A stretch of 64,000 nucleotides of DNA from Luzula sylvatica (taxonomy: Eukaryota; Streptophyta; Magnoliopsida; Poales; Juncaceae), in the NCBI GenBank assembly GCA_946800325.1, contig OX326959.1:43461566-43525565 (forward strand), read 5' to 3'. A program made the position numbers and the translations under genes. The notes under the pieces are model-generated. The model did not search any database. It had not been told where the DNA came from and saw only the letters and a list, made by a program, of their open reading frames with translations. This document shows positions 24,067 through 35,575 of the stretch, one piece after another (position 1 is the stretch's first letter; each line of letters opens with the position of its first letter).

Positions 24067-24588
24067 TAGGGTTGTTCAAAGTGTTCGGTTTATTTGGATA
24101 CCAAATCGAACCGGTCGAATTCGATTTTTAGTTGATTCGGTTTTTCAGTTTATCTGATTCAGTTCGGTTGAAAATGGTATTGTTCGATTTATTCTGTTTG
24201 ATTCGGTTTTGATATTTTGAAAAACGATTAAATCGAACCGACCGGATAACAACTCATTTTTCTTATTTAAAAAAAAAATTAATGTATTAATAAAATAATC
24301 GTCATATAAAATAGTACAACTATATTTTATAATATGTATTTGTATTTTTTAAAATAAAATACAAATTTTCTAATTAATTTTATTTTATTTTAAAATTATA
24401 ATATTTTATTCGTTTCAATGAAATAAATCAAATAACAATTCGATTTCTTCGGTTTGATTTTTAATCGGTTCAAAAATTGAACAGTTCAGTTCGGTTTCAA
24501 TCAGTTTAATAACTAACACATGCAAATTAATCTGGTTTCATCTTATTCGATTTTATTTAAACCGAACCGACCAAATGAACAGCTCTGA
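24067..24588. mobile_element. hAT-like MITE with aaccgaaccg ends
   Basis: Left TAGGGTTGTTCAAAGTG, right end inverting to CAGAGCTGTTCATTTGGTCG; the interior is rich in ttcggtt and aaccga. The empty site in copy A (about 23660, tttagtacat) shows where it inserted. The flanks share only AGT, so the expected 8-bp duplication has been lost or the ends are eroded. Confidence 0.65.
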
Positions 24589-24742
24589 GTACATAATTTA
24601 TAAATACCGTAAAATCGTGCAAAATACAATGTACAATGTACAGTAGTTGGTGGTTAGTTCGAGCAGTGTTTTGTCTCCTGGAAACATGTCTTAACATTTA
24701 TATTTCCATTCTATAAAAATCAATGTTTTAAAATATATAGAA

Positions 24743-26388
24743 CTAGTCGGTTTTTTGTCACCACTCAGTGCCGGTGGATCGGTTGCTTTGCCGTCTTCAG
24801 GCCGGTTCTCCGCCTCCACGTTCTGGTCTGACATGCATACCACTAATGCGACATGGTATTACTATTATAAAATAACAAAATTTTCATCAGGTAAGTATGT
24901 AATTAGATAGCTTATCAGTTATGTTTACTATTTCCAACAGGTATACTGCAGTACCAACCATACATCAAATCATTCTGGACCGGCACTCGACAAAGCCCGA
25001 ACCCAACTACCCGAAACTCCGATTCATACGTAGTTGTAGTGCCTCTTTAGCCCCATCAATTTTTGAACGACTCGAATCTGCCTTTGACGCGCCGGTTCTA
25101 GAAGCGTACGCAATGACAGAAGCCTCGCATTTAATGACTTCAAACTTATTGCCCGAGGACGGGCTCAGAAAGCCCGGTTCGGTTGGTAGACCGATTGGGC
25201 AGGAACTCGCGATTTTGGACGAGGAGGGAAATGTGAGAGAAGGTGGTGTAGCGGGGGAGGTTTGTATAAGAGGATTGAATGTCACGAAAGGGTATAAGAA
25301 TAATTTAGGTGCGAATGAGGAGGCGTTTAAGTTCCGGTGGTTCCATACGGGCGATTTGGGGTACCTTGATGAGGATGGTTATGTTCATCTTGTTGGAAGG
25401 ATTAAGGAGCTCATTAATCGTGGTGGTAAGTAATTTTGTTTATCTCATTAATTTTTATGGTCCTATGTTGCTAAATCAATTTTTTTAATGTGAATATATT
25501 CTCAAAAAAAAAGAAAAAAAAAAGAGACAGTGGACCAAATTTTATAAAATCTAGAGAATTGTTAATCCTTTCTTTTGTTCATTTCAAAATTTCTTTCTCA
25601 TAATATAATATCTTCTATTTCATTGTCTTTTTCTTTGTCTCATTTTCTTTGGAAGGAAGTGTTGTTTTAAATTATGGGGGATTGGCCTACTGCTTGGAAA
25701 TGTTTTCGAGTTTTGTACTTAGCCTTAAATTTAGATATGATTCAATTCAATTAGGGAAAAGGTCAAATTATTTTTCATAAGATCTATAATTTGAATTTTC
25801 TTTTTTAAATCCATAATGATCTATATTTCTTTTCTGAAACAGAAGAGAAAAAACGGTTAAGACGCTCTTTAATTTATAAATTACAAAAAATATCTTTGAT
25901 AAAAATATAAAGGAAAACAAAATTAATTTGTCATTTTCATTGCTTTATCCAGGAGAGAAAATTTCACCAATTGAGGTGGACGCGGTGTTGATCGCGCACC
26001 CAGACATTGCACAAGCTGTGTGCTTTGGTGTCCCCGATTCAATATATGGCGAAGAGGTAATTTTTCCATTTTATTTTTATAAAAAATATGTGGAGATAAT
26101 ATTTTCTCTTTAGGGCAATTTCATATGTACCCTGTAAAAATATATACCATAATAAAAGGAAATATCCTCATTTTGTGTTGATTTTGAATTCTGAAGATCA
26201 ATTGCGCGGTATTACCAAGAGAAGGGATTGAGATGAGCGAAGCCGATGTGATAACGTACTGCAAGAAGAATTTAACGGCATTCAAAGTGCCGAAAAAAGT
26301 ATTTATCACGGACGATCTCCCCAAAACGGCCACGGGGAAGATCCAACGACGCATAGTCGCTCAACATTTCATGGCCCCTGCTGCTTAG
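24743..26388 (+). pseudogene. AAE3: Oxalate--CoA ligase (AAE3-like), 5'-truncated gene fragment
   Basis: Only the C-terminal half of an acyl-activating enzyme is present. Exon-like blocks are 24743-24855 (GSVALPSSGRFSASTFWSDM), 24941-25425, 25953-26056 and 26197-26388, joined by GT-AG introns in a continuous frame. Motifs include YTAVPTIHQIILDRHS, VLEAYAMTEASHLM, FHTGDLGYLDEDGYVHLVGR, INRGG|EKISPIEVDAVL and the C-terminal lysine motif KTATGKIQRR. These are closest to the AAE3 type, which makes oxalyl-CoA in the cytosol. The first about 200 residues, including the P-loop-like AMP-binding motif, are missing. Upstream DNA is duplicated AT-rich sequence and MITEs, with no matching exon as far back as the first PHT1 gene. 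The remaining frame has no stop, so the loss is recent or a short transcript survives. Alternatively a distant exon was displaced. Confidence 0.85.
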
Positions 26389-26931
26389 TTAAGTTGCAAA
26401 AATAATTTTGTGGTGGAAGTTGATAAGAAATGATTAATAATGAAGTACAATTGGATGTAATTTTCTTTCCTTTGTTTTCTGCTGGATGGATAATATGTTT
26501 GATGATCTCATTAAAATGGAAACATTTTTTGTTTTTGTTTTAGTTAAAAATAGAATTTGAATATTTTTGAAGGATTTGATAACATTATTTGAATGTTTTA
26601 GTTCTCGAAAGCTAAAATAAATCAGTAAACAGACAAATCAATATTTCTAATTCAAAAGGGACAATCAATCAAACAAAGCACTTTTTTCTCACTAATGCTC
26701 GTTGTAGAAAAAGCAAAGAACAACCTATACAACAATAAGAGAAAAATATTGGACTAATAATGATCGTGATGTGTAACCACAGTCAACGACTCAACATGGA
26801 ATATATTTACATTAATATAATATATCTTTCATGATATATAGCTTTAATTATTTCTGACTTGTCAATTCTGAATTTCTGATTGAGTGTGGAGAACATCCTC
26901 TTGCTTGCTTTTTTTTCTTCTCAGTATACGG
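26389..26931. other. 3' flank of the AAE3 fragment
   Basis: AT-rich; no gene. 26600-26700 (aacagacaaatca ... ggacaatcaatcaaacaaagcac) resembles 31640-31810, suggesting an old duplication of this flank. Confidence 0.4.
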
Positions 26932-26939
26932 GTTAGATA

Positions 26940-27936
26940 TAGTGTAGTGCCACGGGCACGGGTCGGGTCCCTAGCACAAACGGGTTGCACGGGCTCGGGT
27001 CTAGACGGGCACGGGTGCACGGGTTTGACGGGTTGCACGGGCACGGGTTTGGACGGGTGCGTTTGGAGGGATGGGGAAAACCCGCCCTTAGACCCGGCGG
27101 GCGAGACGGGTCCCGGGCGGGACGGGCGGGTTGACGGGCGGACGGGTCCCGGACGTGAACAGTGATTTCAAAAAAATATTCAAAAAAATAAATTTTAAAA
27201 ATGTGAATAAAAATATAAAAATATTTAGTTAACAATTTTTATTCGAAATAAAAATATGCAACTAATTTTTTACAAGAAAAAAAATTTCAATATGAAAAAA
27301 AGTTAAAAAAAAGTTACTCTCCTCCTTTATTCCGGGCTTGAGACCGGCTATGTTACTAATTTACCATGTTAAAAAAATAATATAGGCGGAGTTCTAACTT
27401 TTTTTTTTGTTAGTAAATATTTAGATGACGTATAATAATATTGAATAATTAGAAAAAAAAATTAAAGAGTGCATATATAACACCAAACCTATATTTGTAT
27501 ATTGCGCATTTGTTCAATATACCAATCCGGATTTTCTCCATCGGGATCAAATTCATCATCCGTATCAACATCCGTGACGGCGGTACTAGTCTCTTCAACA
27601 TTTGGATTTGGATATTCACTTGCGGGAGCTAACATAAGTTCGTTTCGATCATCCGCCCTTGGACCCGTACCCGTGAACAGTGAATAGTGAATAGTGAATT
27701 GTGAACAGTGACGGGTCGGGCGGGTGCACGGGCGGGTCGGGTTGCACAGTGACGGGTTTGCCAAACGGGCGGGTTTACACGGGTTTAGTGGTAACCATTG
27801 GTTGAAACCCGCCCTTGGACACGTACCCGTTGACCCGCCGGGTTTCAACCCGTTTGCCAAACGGGCGGGTCGGGCGGGTCAAAATCCCGGGCGGGTCGGG
27901 TCGGGCGGGACCCTTAAGGGTTTTGGCACTACACTA
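26940..27936. mobile_element. hAT-type element, perfect 8-bp target duplication
   Basis: Ends TAGTGTAGTGCC and GGCACTACACTA, flanked by GTTAGATA on both sides (26932-26939, 27937-27944). Both subterminal regions are cgggcgggtcggg-rich. Between them is an AT-rich noncoding stretch and, on the minus strand at 27489-27700, an open frame ending in the acidic DVDTDDEFDPDGENPDW and then YIEQMRNIQI. This could be a scrap of a transposase gene, but I do not recognise the family. Confidence 0.85.
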
Positions 27937-27944
27937 GTTAGATA

Positions 27945-28439
27945 TGAGCCTCACATCTTTCATATATAATCTTGATGCTATCGATGTTGTTTTAATTAAT
28001 TGATTGGATTGATTAGTACTCAAATTAATATTTTTGAGAGAGTACTCAAATTAATATTTAATTTAATTGATTCAGTTAAAAAACTAATCAATCTAATTAA
28101 TTTCAATTGATGTATCAATAATGTTTTATTAAATTATGGGAATCTGACATATTTTTCGCATATATTATCCCTATACTTTACCTGATGTAAATGGCCACCT
28201 ATGATGATGGCAAATGAATCCATAATTTACTCAGAGCATATTACAAATAAATCATATATTGTTAATTGTCTCGTTGTTCGATTATTTCTGTGCGATACAA
28301 TAAAATTATATGTCAAAGATGTTATGGATTCGACTTTCATCGAAATCACAATACATATAACGACAAACAATTCATTGTTGGAGCCACAAAAGAAATATTA
28401 TGAGTTTAGCTGTCATTCTCAATGATACCAAATAAAATG
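27945..28439. other. AT-rich intergenic region
   Basis: No supported gene or repeat apart from a short direct repeat 'actcaaattaatattt' near 28018 and 28045. Confidence 0.4.
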
Positions 28440-28790
28440 AACAAGACACACATATCGGTTTGTGTCGAGTCATTTCGGGTAATGAGCCATTTAGGTCATA
28501 AAATCATTCGGTTCTCGGTCACTCGGGTGTGTGCTCATTTCGGTTTACATATCATTCAATTTTCGGATCATTCAATTCTCGAGGCGTTCAGTTTTCGAAT
28601 CTCGTGTCATTGAGTTTCCGGATCTTGCGGTTCATACGTCCTTCGGTTCTCGGGTCTTTCGGATTCCGAGTCTTTCTGTTTCAAGTTGTCAGGTTTCTAA
28701 ATTTTTTGGTTTTTGGATCATTTAGATTTCAAGACATTTAATTTTCCGAGTCATCAGGGATCCGGCACATTTACTTTCCAGGTTATTATG
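28440..28790. repeat. Remnant of the cgggtcattcgg hAT-like family
   Basis: About 15 variants of 'ttcgggtcattcggtt' as in 17888-18760, without clear ends. Confidence 0.55.
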
Positions 28791-29051
28791 ATAATGTTAA
28801 TTCAATATTATTTTTTTGAATAAAAGACGTAGCCTTTTGATATATAGAAATAAAAAAAAAATTATACAATAATCATGAACGTATTGTTCATGTAGTACGT
28901 ACCAAATAAAAATAAATTCAAGCTCTATAGTAGCTTTATATTATATACTGTGTTACGCGGATCCTTCAAAAATGTAGAAGTGTCCTGAGGATACTCGTAT
29001 CCGATACGGATACGGATACGATACGGTTCGGATACGTATCGGATACGCCAC

Positions 29052-30172
29052 AATGTTACAGAAATCGATAGGCGCTAGTCGGACGGACGGACACCGTCTA
29101 GCGCCTAGAATGATTAATCAGTTCTAGGCGGATTTGTAATTTTACATAGTTTTTGTCATATTTGTTAATTTTTATATATTATAATTTGTGTTACAAATTT
29201 TTATACTAAAAATAATGTATATGAATTTTAGTTTAGACAACATCCAAACAAATCATAACATGAAATATACAACATAGCATTAACACAATTCAAATAAACC
29301 ACAAAATAAAGTTACTGACATATCAACACATTATAACTGGTATCATAATATTTTCCATACTCTTAGAGCGGGATGTGGGCCTAAAAAAATGCACAAAGAT
29401 AAATAAACTAAACATTAAAAAAAAGTGGGTTGTAGGCCCAAAAAAATAGAAGTGAAAAAAACGTAAATTTAAGTGGGCTGGGCCTAGACGGAATTATTCG
29501 GTATTTATGCGGGCTTAGGCGTAATTCAGCCTAGACAGAAACTAATCGGGTAGACCTGGGCGTTTGGACAGGCGTTTGGACAACGCCTAGCGCCAGTGTT
29601 CCAGAAATCGGCCTTGGCGGCCGATTAATCGGTGATTAATCGCTAGTCGATGGTCCGCCGTCTCGAAAAACCCTTGGCATTTTGTGCTTGGCGGATTTCC
29701 GCCAAGCGGCCGCCAAGGGTCCGCCAAGCCGATTTTTGGAAGGTTTTTTTTTTGGACTAAATTTTTTGAGACTTGATATTTTTCTGGCTGGGCATTTCTC
29801 CCTCCCTCGTCCTCTCTCACCGTGAAAGAATGTTATGTTATTTTTTAGTGGATTTTAGTGTGTTGTAATAATGTTATGTTATTTTCATTTAAGATATCAT
29901 TTGCGACTATGTGGATTTTCTGATGTGATTTATTTGTTAGTTAAATTATATTCGAGACTTATTAAAAAATTGTGATTTGTAAATTTTTTTAATTAATTTT
30001 GCTATTAAATATGTAATACGTTAAACTCCGCCGAGATCTGCCGAGAATCCCGATTAATCCCGATTAATCATCCTTGGCGCTTGATGGTCTCTGGCCGACT
30101 AGCGAGCGTCGAGCGATTTCTGGAACATTGCCTAGCGCCTAGGTGGCCGCCTAGACCGATTTTTACAACCAT
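29052..30172. mobile_element. Middle element of the second nest (ggcgctag type)
   Basis: Left AATGTTACAGAAATCG then ggcgctag; the right end inverts to ATGGTTGTAAAAATCGG then ctaggcgg. Flanks TACGCCAC and GACGCCAC agree at 7 of 8. Noncoding; split by the inner element. Confidence 0.65.
29594..30130. mobile_element. Inner hAT-type MITE of the second nest
   Basis: Ends CAGTGTTCCAGAAATCG and CGATTTCTGGAACATTG, with perfect octamer CCTAGCGC on both sides (29586-29593, 30131-30138). Subterminal attaatcggtgattaatcg words pair across the element. Confidence 0.85.
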
Positions 30173-31005
30173 GACGCCACGTGACGTATCCGAATATTTT
30201 AATATTTATTTTTTTCGGATACGGCGGTGATACGGTAGGTGATACGTCAAGGATACGACTGGAATACTCTATTTAAGATACTTCGGTCCATTATATATTT
30301 TGGCCCATAATATTTTTAAATAAATTATATATGATATTTCTATGATACTTCTAGACTAGTTTTAGGATATTTCTAAAACAAGTTTATGATATTTTTATGA
30401 TATTTGTATTGTTTGGTTGATATTATTTATTGTCATGATATTTAATTTAAAATTATTGTTAATTTATTATTTAACTTATTACCTTTTATTAATTATATAT
30501 AATATAAATATATAATTATATAGCCGTATCCGTATCCGTGCAACATAGATTATATATTCATTTTAATACCATCTTGGCCAACACTTTGCTTCCTCTACCG
30601 CTCTTCTCGCTATGTTGATTGGTGGAGTTTTTTTTTTCTTTCGAAATATTCGTCTATTCCGATATTTTCATACTTTTCATAACATAGTCGCCCATTTAGA
30701 GGACCATTCTTTCTTATCCATCAGCAATAATTATTATTTCCTATTCGATTTTAGATTGTTCGATAGGTTTCCTTGCATTATAGTTGTTTGGTTTTTATTT
30801 GCCAATCTATCGGCCAAGTTGCTCGGCAATACTTAATTCAATACTTGAATAAGTACGAATTAAAAGTCATTTGGATTGGATTCGTTTTCCTGATAATTCG
30901 AATTTGTATTCAGATAATTAAGTTTTTGTTTCCAAATAATACATTTAGAGATATGTTTTATAGTAATAAAATGTGTTCATTATAAATATAAACTGTTATA
31001 TTATA

Positions 31006-31532
31006 TCTTATGTATAAATCAAACAAATTTCTTGCAATTCTAAGCCACCACGTCATCAAGGGCTTTTGTATAAAAAAATATTTTTTTAATTTACATTTTG
31101 GTCATTTTTAGTTTTAATTTACATTTTGGTTCCTTTTTATTTATATTTTAGTCTTTTTTTATTTACATTTTGGTCCTTTTTTACATTTTGATCCTTTTAT
31201 CTTATTTTACATTTTGGTCCTTTTTTACATTTGGTTTTTTTTTTTTCCTATTTTACATACATATTAAAATTTGCGAATATGTCCTGATTATATTAATCGA
31301 TTTTAGAAGCACCTGAACAAATTCTATTTATACAAATTATATTAAAAAATAATATTCGTGATAGACTAATTTCATTAACTTTATGAATCTATTGACATCA
31401 TGATATTTGCAAAATATGTCATGATTAGATTAATTTAGTTCAAACGCATGCGCGTTAATTCGCACACGCGTTAATTCTATTTAAATAATTATATAAAAAA
31501 CATCCCGCGCAATTGCGCGGGGATAAAGCTAG
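31006..31532 (+). mobile_element. Non-autonomous Helitron (copy 1)
   Basis: Begins TC after an A and ends CTAG before a T, the Helitron A^T insertion rule. Eight bases before the end is a perfect hairpin CCCGCGC-AATT-GCGCGGG (31504-31521). The 5' part carries several copies of ttttacattttggtcc. 527 bp, no Rep/helicase. It is homologous along its length to the inverted copy at 32878-33385. Confidence 0.8.
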
Positions 31533-32877
31533 TTATTTTTAACAATAACATAGTAGCTAATATATGTTTTAACTTATTATTTTTAGCAAACAAAAGATTA
31601 TTGACAATAACTCAGTAAGTGTATTAAATTGTTGAAAAATATATCGGCTAACAGACAAATCAGTTGAATTCAAATATTAAGGAATCTCTAGGGTACGCTT
31701 GTGTAAACTTTCTGATTTGAAAGTGGCAACGAATCATGATCGAAGTATCAAACATGTCCAAGGCTTGTTGCCAAAAAAGAAAAAGGACAATAATTAATCA
31801 AACAAAGCACTCTTTCAATATAGCCAGGCCTTTAAGAGTTTAAGCAAACGAACGGACAAATAACCCTATAGTAGTAACTAGTAAGAGGAATAAAATTAAA
31901 CACCCCGCTATTGTAAACCCGCAAATACCACGCAATGATTAAATTGGAAAGTAATTAATAGGTGAAATGAATAAATTTGAAAATTTTGCACCCATTAATT
32001 GTGGTGCGGGTAATATTGGGGGTTTTGAATGCGGGTTGTCTAATATTATTGGTAATAAGAGCCCGTCACCCATCTTTTGTTGACGTGGTCACCAATTAAA
32101 ATTGGATGAAAAATATTTTTAATTTGCATTTTAATTTTGAAACATCATCATGAAAAATTAAGTAAAATTAGGGAACATAATAGAAGGCCTCATAACCCAT
32201 TTACTATGCTCCTCAAATTTCCTTCGATATCTTCTGTTTCACGAATTACAAATTAATTATTATGATAATTGGTAAAAGAACACCACATTATTAATTAATT
32301 AATATATAATTAAAATACATATGTATTAATAATTAATAATCAATATTATTAATGTAGTGTACTTTTGTTAATTATCATGGTGATTAATCATTAATTCATG
32401 ATACAGAGGATGTTGGAGAAAATTTCACCGAAATAATAGAATTGTCATAGTAATAAATAATGCACACATGATCCTTGTCATGAGTAATCACTAACCACAG
32501 TCCACATGAATATAACATCATTTGAATAATCCATTATATTTAAACATGAAAACAAAGCCAGTCACCTAGTTAATTAATGTAATCCTCTAATTCCTCGCTT
32601 ACTATACGTAAACGTAACCTAAGAAATATATAATATTTGAATTTGAATAAAATAACATATGAACAAGTCTGCAATTTCTCAATAAACTAATTAAATAATT
32701 AATTCATTAGTGTCGACACTTGGCAAGCATTACATATCGAAATCACATTCACCAAACCTCGTGATTAACATGCTTGTATAATTAATTAGTATTTGTTAAT
32801 CACCAAATATCATCTAGAAGGTGATGGGGGCGATATCAATTGGATGCCGACATTGGTGGGTTCCAATTATAACAAAA
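31533..32877. other. AT-rich spacer between the two Helitrons
   Basis: No gene. 31919-32060 (cccgcaaatacc ... attgggggttttgaatgcggg) resembles 52119-52262, the filler segment in the captured block of the 51.8-57.5 kb element. A small hairpin MITE lies at 32262-32378. Confidence 0.45.
32262..32378. mobile_element. 117-bp hairpin MITE
   Basis: Left ATGATAATTGGTAAAAGAAC pairs with the right end acttttgttaattatcat; the centre is attaataattaat-rich. The target duplication is unclear. Confidence 0.5.
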
Positions 32878-33385
32878 CTAGCTTTATTCTCGCGAAATTG
32901 CGCGGGATGTTTTTTTATATAATTATTTAAATAGAATTAACGCGTGTGCGTTTGAACTAAATTAATCTAATCATGACATATTTGCAAATATCATGATGTC
33001 AATAGATGCATAAGTTTCATGAAATTAGTCTATCACGGATATTATTTTTTAATATAATTTGTATAAATAACATTTGTTCAGGTGCTTCTAAAATCGATTA
33101 ATATAATCAGGACATATTCGCAAATTTTAATATGTATGTAAAATAGGAAAAAAAGACCAAATGTAAAAAAGGACCAAAATGTAAAATAAGAAAAAATGAT
33201 CAAAATGTAAAAAAGGACCGAAATGTAAATAAAAAAGGACCAAAATGTAAATAAAAAGAACCAAAATGTAAATTAAAATTAAAAAGGACCAAAATGTAAA
33301 TTAAAAAAATAGTTTTTTTATGCAAAAGCCCTTAATGACGTGGAGGGTTAGAATTACAAGAAATTTGTTTGATTTATATATAAGA
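32878..33385 (-). mobile_element. Non-autonomous Helitron (copy 2, inverted)
   Basis: On the minus strand it begins TC (33385-33384) and ends CTAG (32881-32878), with a 3' hairpin region cccgcgcaatttcgcga that carries one mismatch. Homologous to copy 1 throughout, including the accaaaatgtaaa repeats. 508 bp. Confidence 0.8.
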
Positions 33386-33682
33386 TATAATTTATATATA
33401 AGATATAATAAGATATAATATCATATACATGAGCTTCAAATAGAAAATATTACGAATATTCCTATAAAAATAGAGCGACATGTCACATGTATTCTCAGCA
33501 TGAAATTATATTATCACATGCACTGTTGCAAAATTTCAAATTAATATATGTGAAATCATATATGATATTTTGAAATTCTAATTATTAAGAAATTCTCTGG
33601 AACAATATAACTTCATGAATTTTTTTATGAATATAAAATATTATAATTATACTTTCGTACCTTATTAGGCTCTAGTTAATAG

Positions 33683-35327
33683 TAGAGTTGACAAAAAATA
33701 ACCCGACTCGAAAAAACGACCCAACTTGTCTGAATCCGAACTCGATCCAAACAGAAATGCTGAAGAATTAACGATCCTAAATTGAAACCGAATGAAATGA
33801 ATCTGAAATGGAACCGAAATCAAAAGATCCGAACCCGAAATTAAACTCAAACCGAAATCGAATCAAAACAGAATGATCGAAATCCGAACGACCCGAAATC
33901 CAAACTGATCCAAAACTGAATTGACCCGAGGCCGAACTGACCAAAACCTTGAATGAACCAAAAATCAAAATTACAAAAATATGTATGACATTAAAAATGT
34001 TGTTAAAGAATTGTATTTCCAAAATAATATATTAAGTGATTATATTATATTATATTATATTACTTTATATTATATAATTTTATATTATATTACATTATAT
34101 TATACGATATGATATTATTTTAATATGATATTATATTATTTTATAATACATTATATAATATTTTATAACATTATATTGCTTTATATTATATTATGTTATT
34201 TAATTATTTTTATATAATATTATATTATATTTCTTTAATTTCTTTAGATTATATTATATTATGTTATATCATTTGATATCACATTATATGATATTTATAT
34301 TATATTATATATAATATAATATAATATAACATAATATAACATAATATTATATATATTATATTATTTTGTATTATATTATATTTATGATATTATATTGATG
34401 TTATATTATATACCATTATATTATATTGTATTATATTGTTTTATATTATACTAAATTATGCTATACTATATTATTTTATATTATATTGGTTTATATAATA
34501 TTACCATATATTATATTATATTATAATGTTTTATTTTATATTATATTTTATATTATATTATTTTATACTATATTATATTATAGTATATTGTATTATATTG
34601 TATTGTTTTATATCATGTTATATTATTTTATTTTATTTTATATTATATATTGTTTTAAATTTTATTATATTAAATTTTATTATATTACATTATAGGATAG
34701 ATATAATATAATATTATGATTATATAATATAATAGAATATAATATGAATAGATTATAATTATTATTCATGAATATAATTTGAAGAAATAATATTATAATG
34801 AAATACATTGATAGCTATTTTCATGTATTTGAAATATCAAAAAATTTGATGTATAACAATATTCATCTTATTATCCATGATTTCATCCTAATCTACCAAA
34901 TCAAAAAATGAATTATATTTGAAATTATGAATATCCAAATACAATTCACCTTTGATCTACCAAATCAAACATGCCCTATGATTATACATTTCGGACTAGA
35001 TCCAAATTAAATGTTCCAGAACATGCACCACTCATAAAGTGTATTTCCCGAAATTCGAAGGACCTGAAAAACTTAATTTTTTGAAATTCGAAAGACCCGA
35101 AAACTCATGACTCGTAAAATGAATTTTCAGAAATTCGAAGGATCCGAAAATTTAATTTTTTGAAATTCGATAATCGAAACAAATCGAAACCAAAAGATTC
35201 GAAAATCAAAATGATCCGTAATCAAATAATCCGCGACCCGAATTACCGACGATTCGTTGACCGGCAAACCAAAATAACACGACGCTAAATAGATGGGACC
35301 CGTCCAATTACCACCTGTCCACCTCTA
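33683..35327. mobile_element. hAT-type element with TAGAG ends and AT satellite core
   Basis: Left TAGAGTTGACAAAAAATAAC, right inverting to TAGAGGTGGACAGGTGGTAA; flanks GTTAATAG and GTTAATAT agree at 7 of 8. The arms are rich in cgaaatccgaacgaccc words. The centre holds the tatta repeat listed separately. Confidence 0.7.
34037..34735. repeat. TATTA-type simple sequence tract
   Basis: About 700 bases of irregular ttatattatatta repeats. Reading frames made of Ile/Tyr/Leu repeats here are artefacts. Confidence 0.85.
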
Positions 35328-35354
35328 GTTAATATCAGAAATGTAACCCCACGA

Positions 35355-35575
35355 AGTATGAGGACAAAAACTGCTGGCCCAATTCAACGTCTCATTGACC
35401 ATATTTCTACACTAACTTTTGTGTTTGCATGTATGTAACAAGTCACGAAGAAAGCACTAATCTAAAAATAATACGAAATTTTACAGAGTAAAATACTAAA
35501 ATGTGATATAGTATCTGGCATATCAAGTCGACGACCGCTATAGCTGACCTTGGAATATGTGAACCAAAAATGTCG
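35355..35575 (+). repeat. Segment paralogous to 20705-20915
   Basis: Same ordered blocks as the 20.7-kb segment (cccaattcaacgtctcattg, ctacactaacttttgt, tacgaaattttacag, gtcgacgaccg), same orientation, clearly diverged. Confidence 0.6.

Larger units (their letters stand above)
22680..24640 (+). repeat. Small tandem duplication, each copy with its own insertion
   Basis: The block 'gacaaacaaac ... gcaatcac ... cttataaaatgaaaaaat ... tatttaatta ... ataattattaagtac ... acacaattcattatgtc ... tttataaatacc' is present twice. Copy A is about 22715-22895 plus 23575-23715; copy B is about 23735-24066 plus 24589-24640. Copy A is interrupted by 22896-23566 and copy B by 24067-24588, so each copy shows the empty site of the other's insertion. 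Confidence 0.75.
28948..30548. mobile_element. Outer hAT-type element of a second three-level nest
   Basis: Left end CTGTGTTACGCGGATCC, right end inverting to CTATGTTGCACGGATACGG; subterminal gatacggatacg words on both sides. The octamer ATTATATA flanks both ends (28940-28947, 30549-30556). Confidence 0.75.

Noticed and set aside
29587..29820. 77-codon minus frame NAQPEKYQVSKNLVQKKN
   Set aside because: It crosses the inner hAT-type MITE end and has no recognisable similarity.
31080..31260. Tandem ttttacattttggtcc repeats as an independent satellite
   Set aside because: The same repeats are in the inverted copy at 33130-33300, so they are part of the Helitron.
34426..34711. Tyr/Ile/Leu-rich frames
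   Set aside because: They are translations of the tatta simple repeat.
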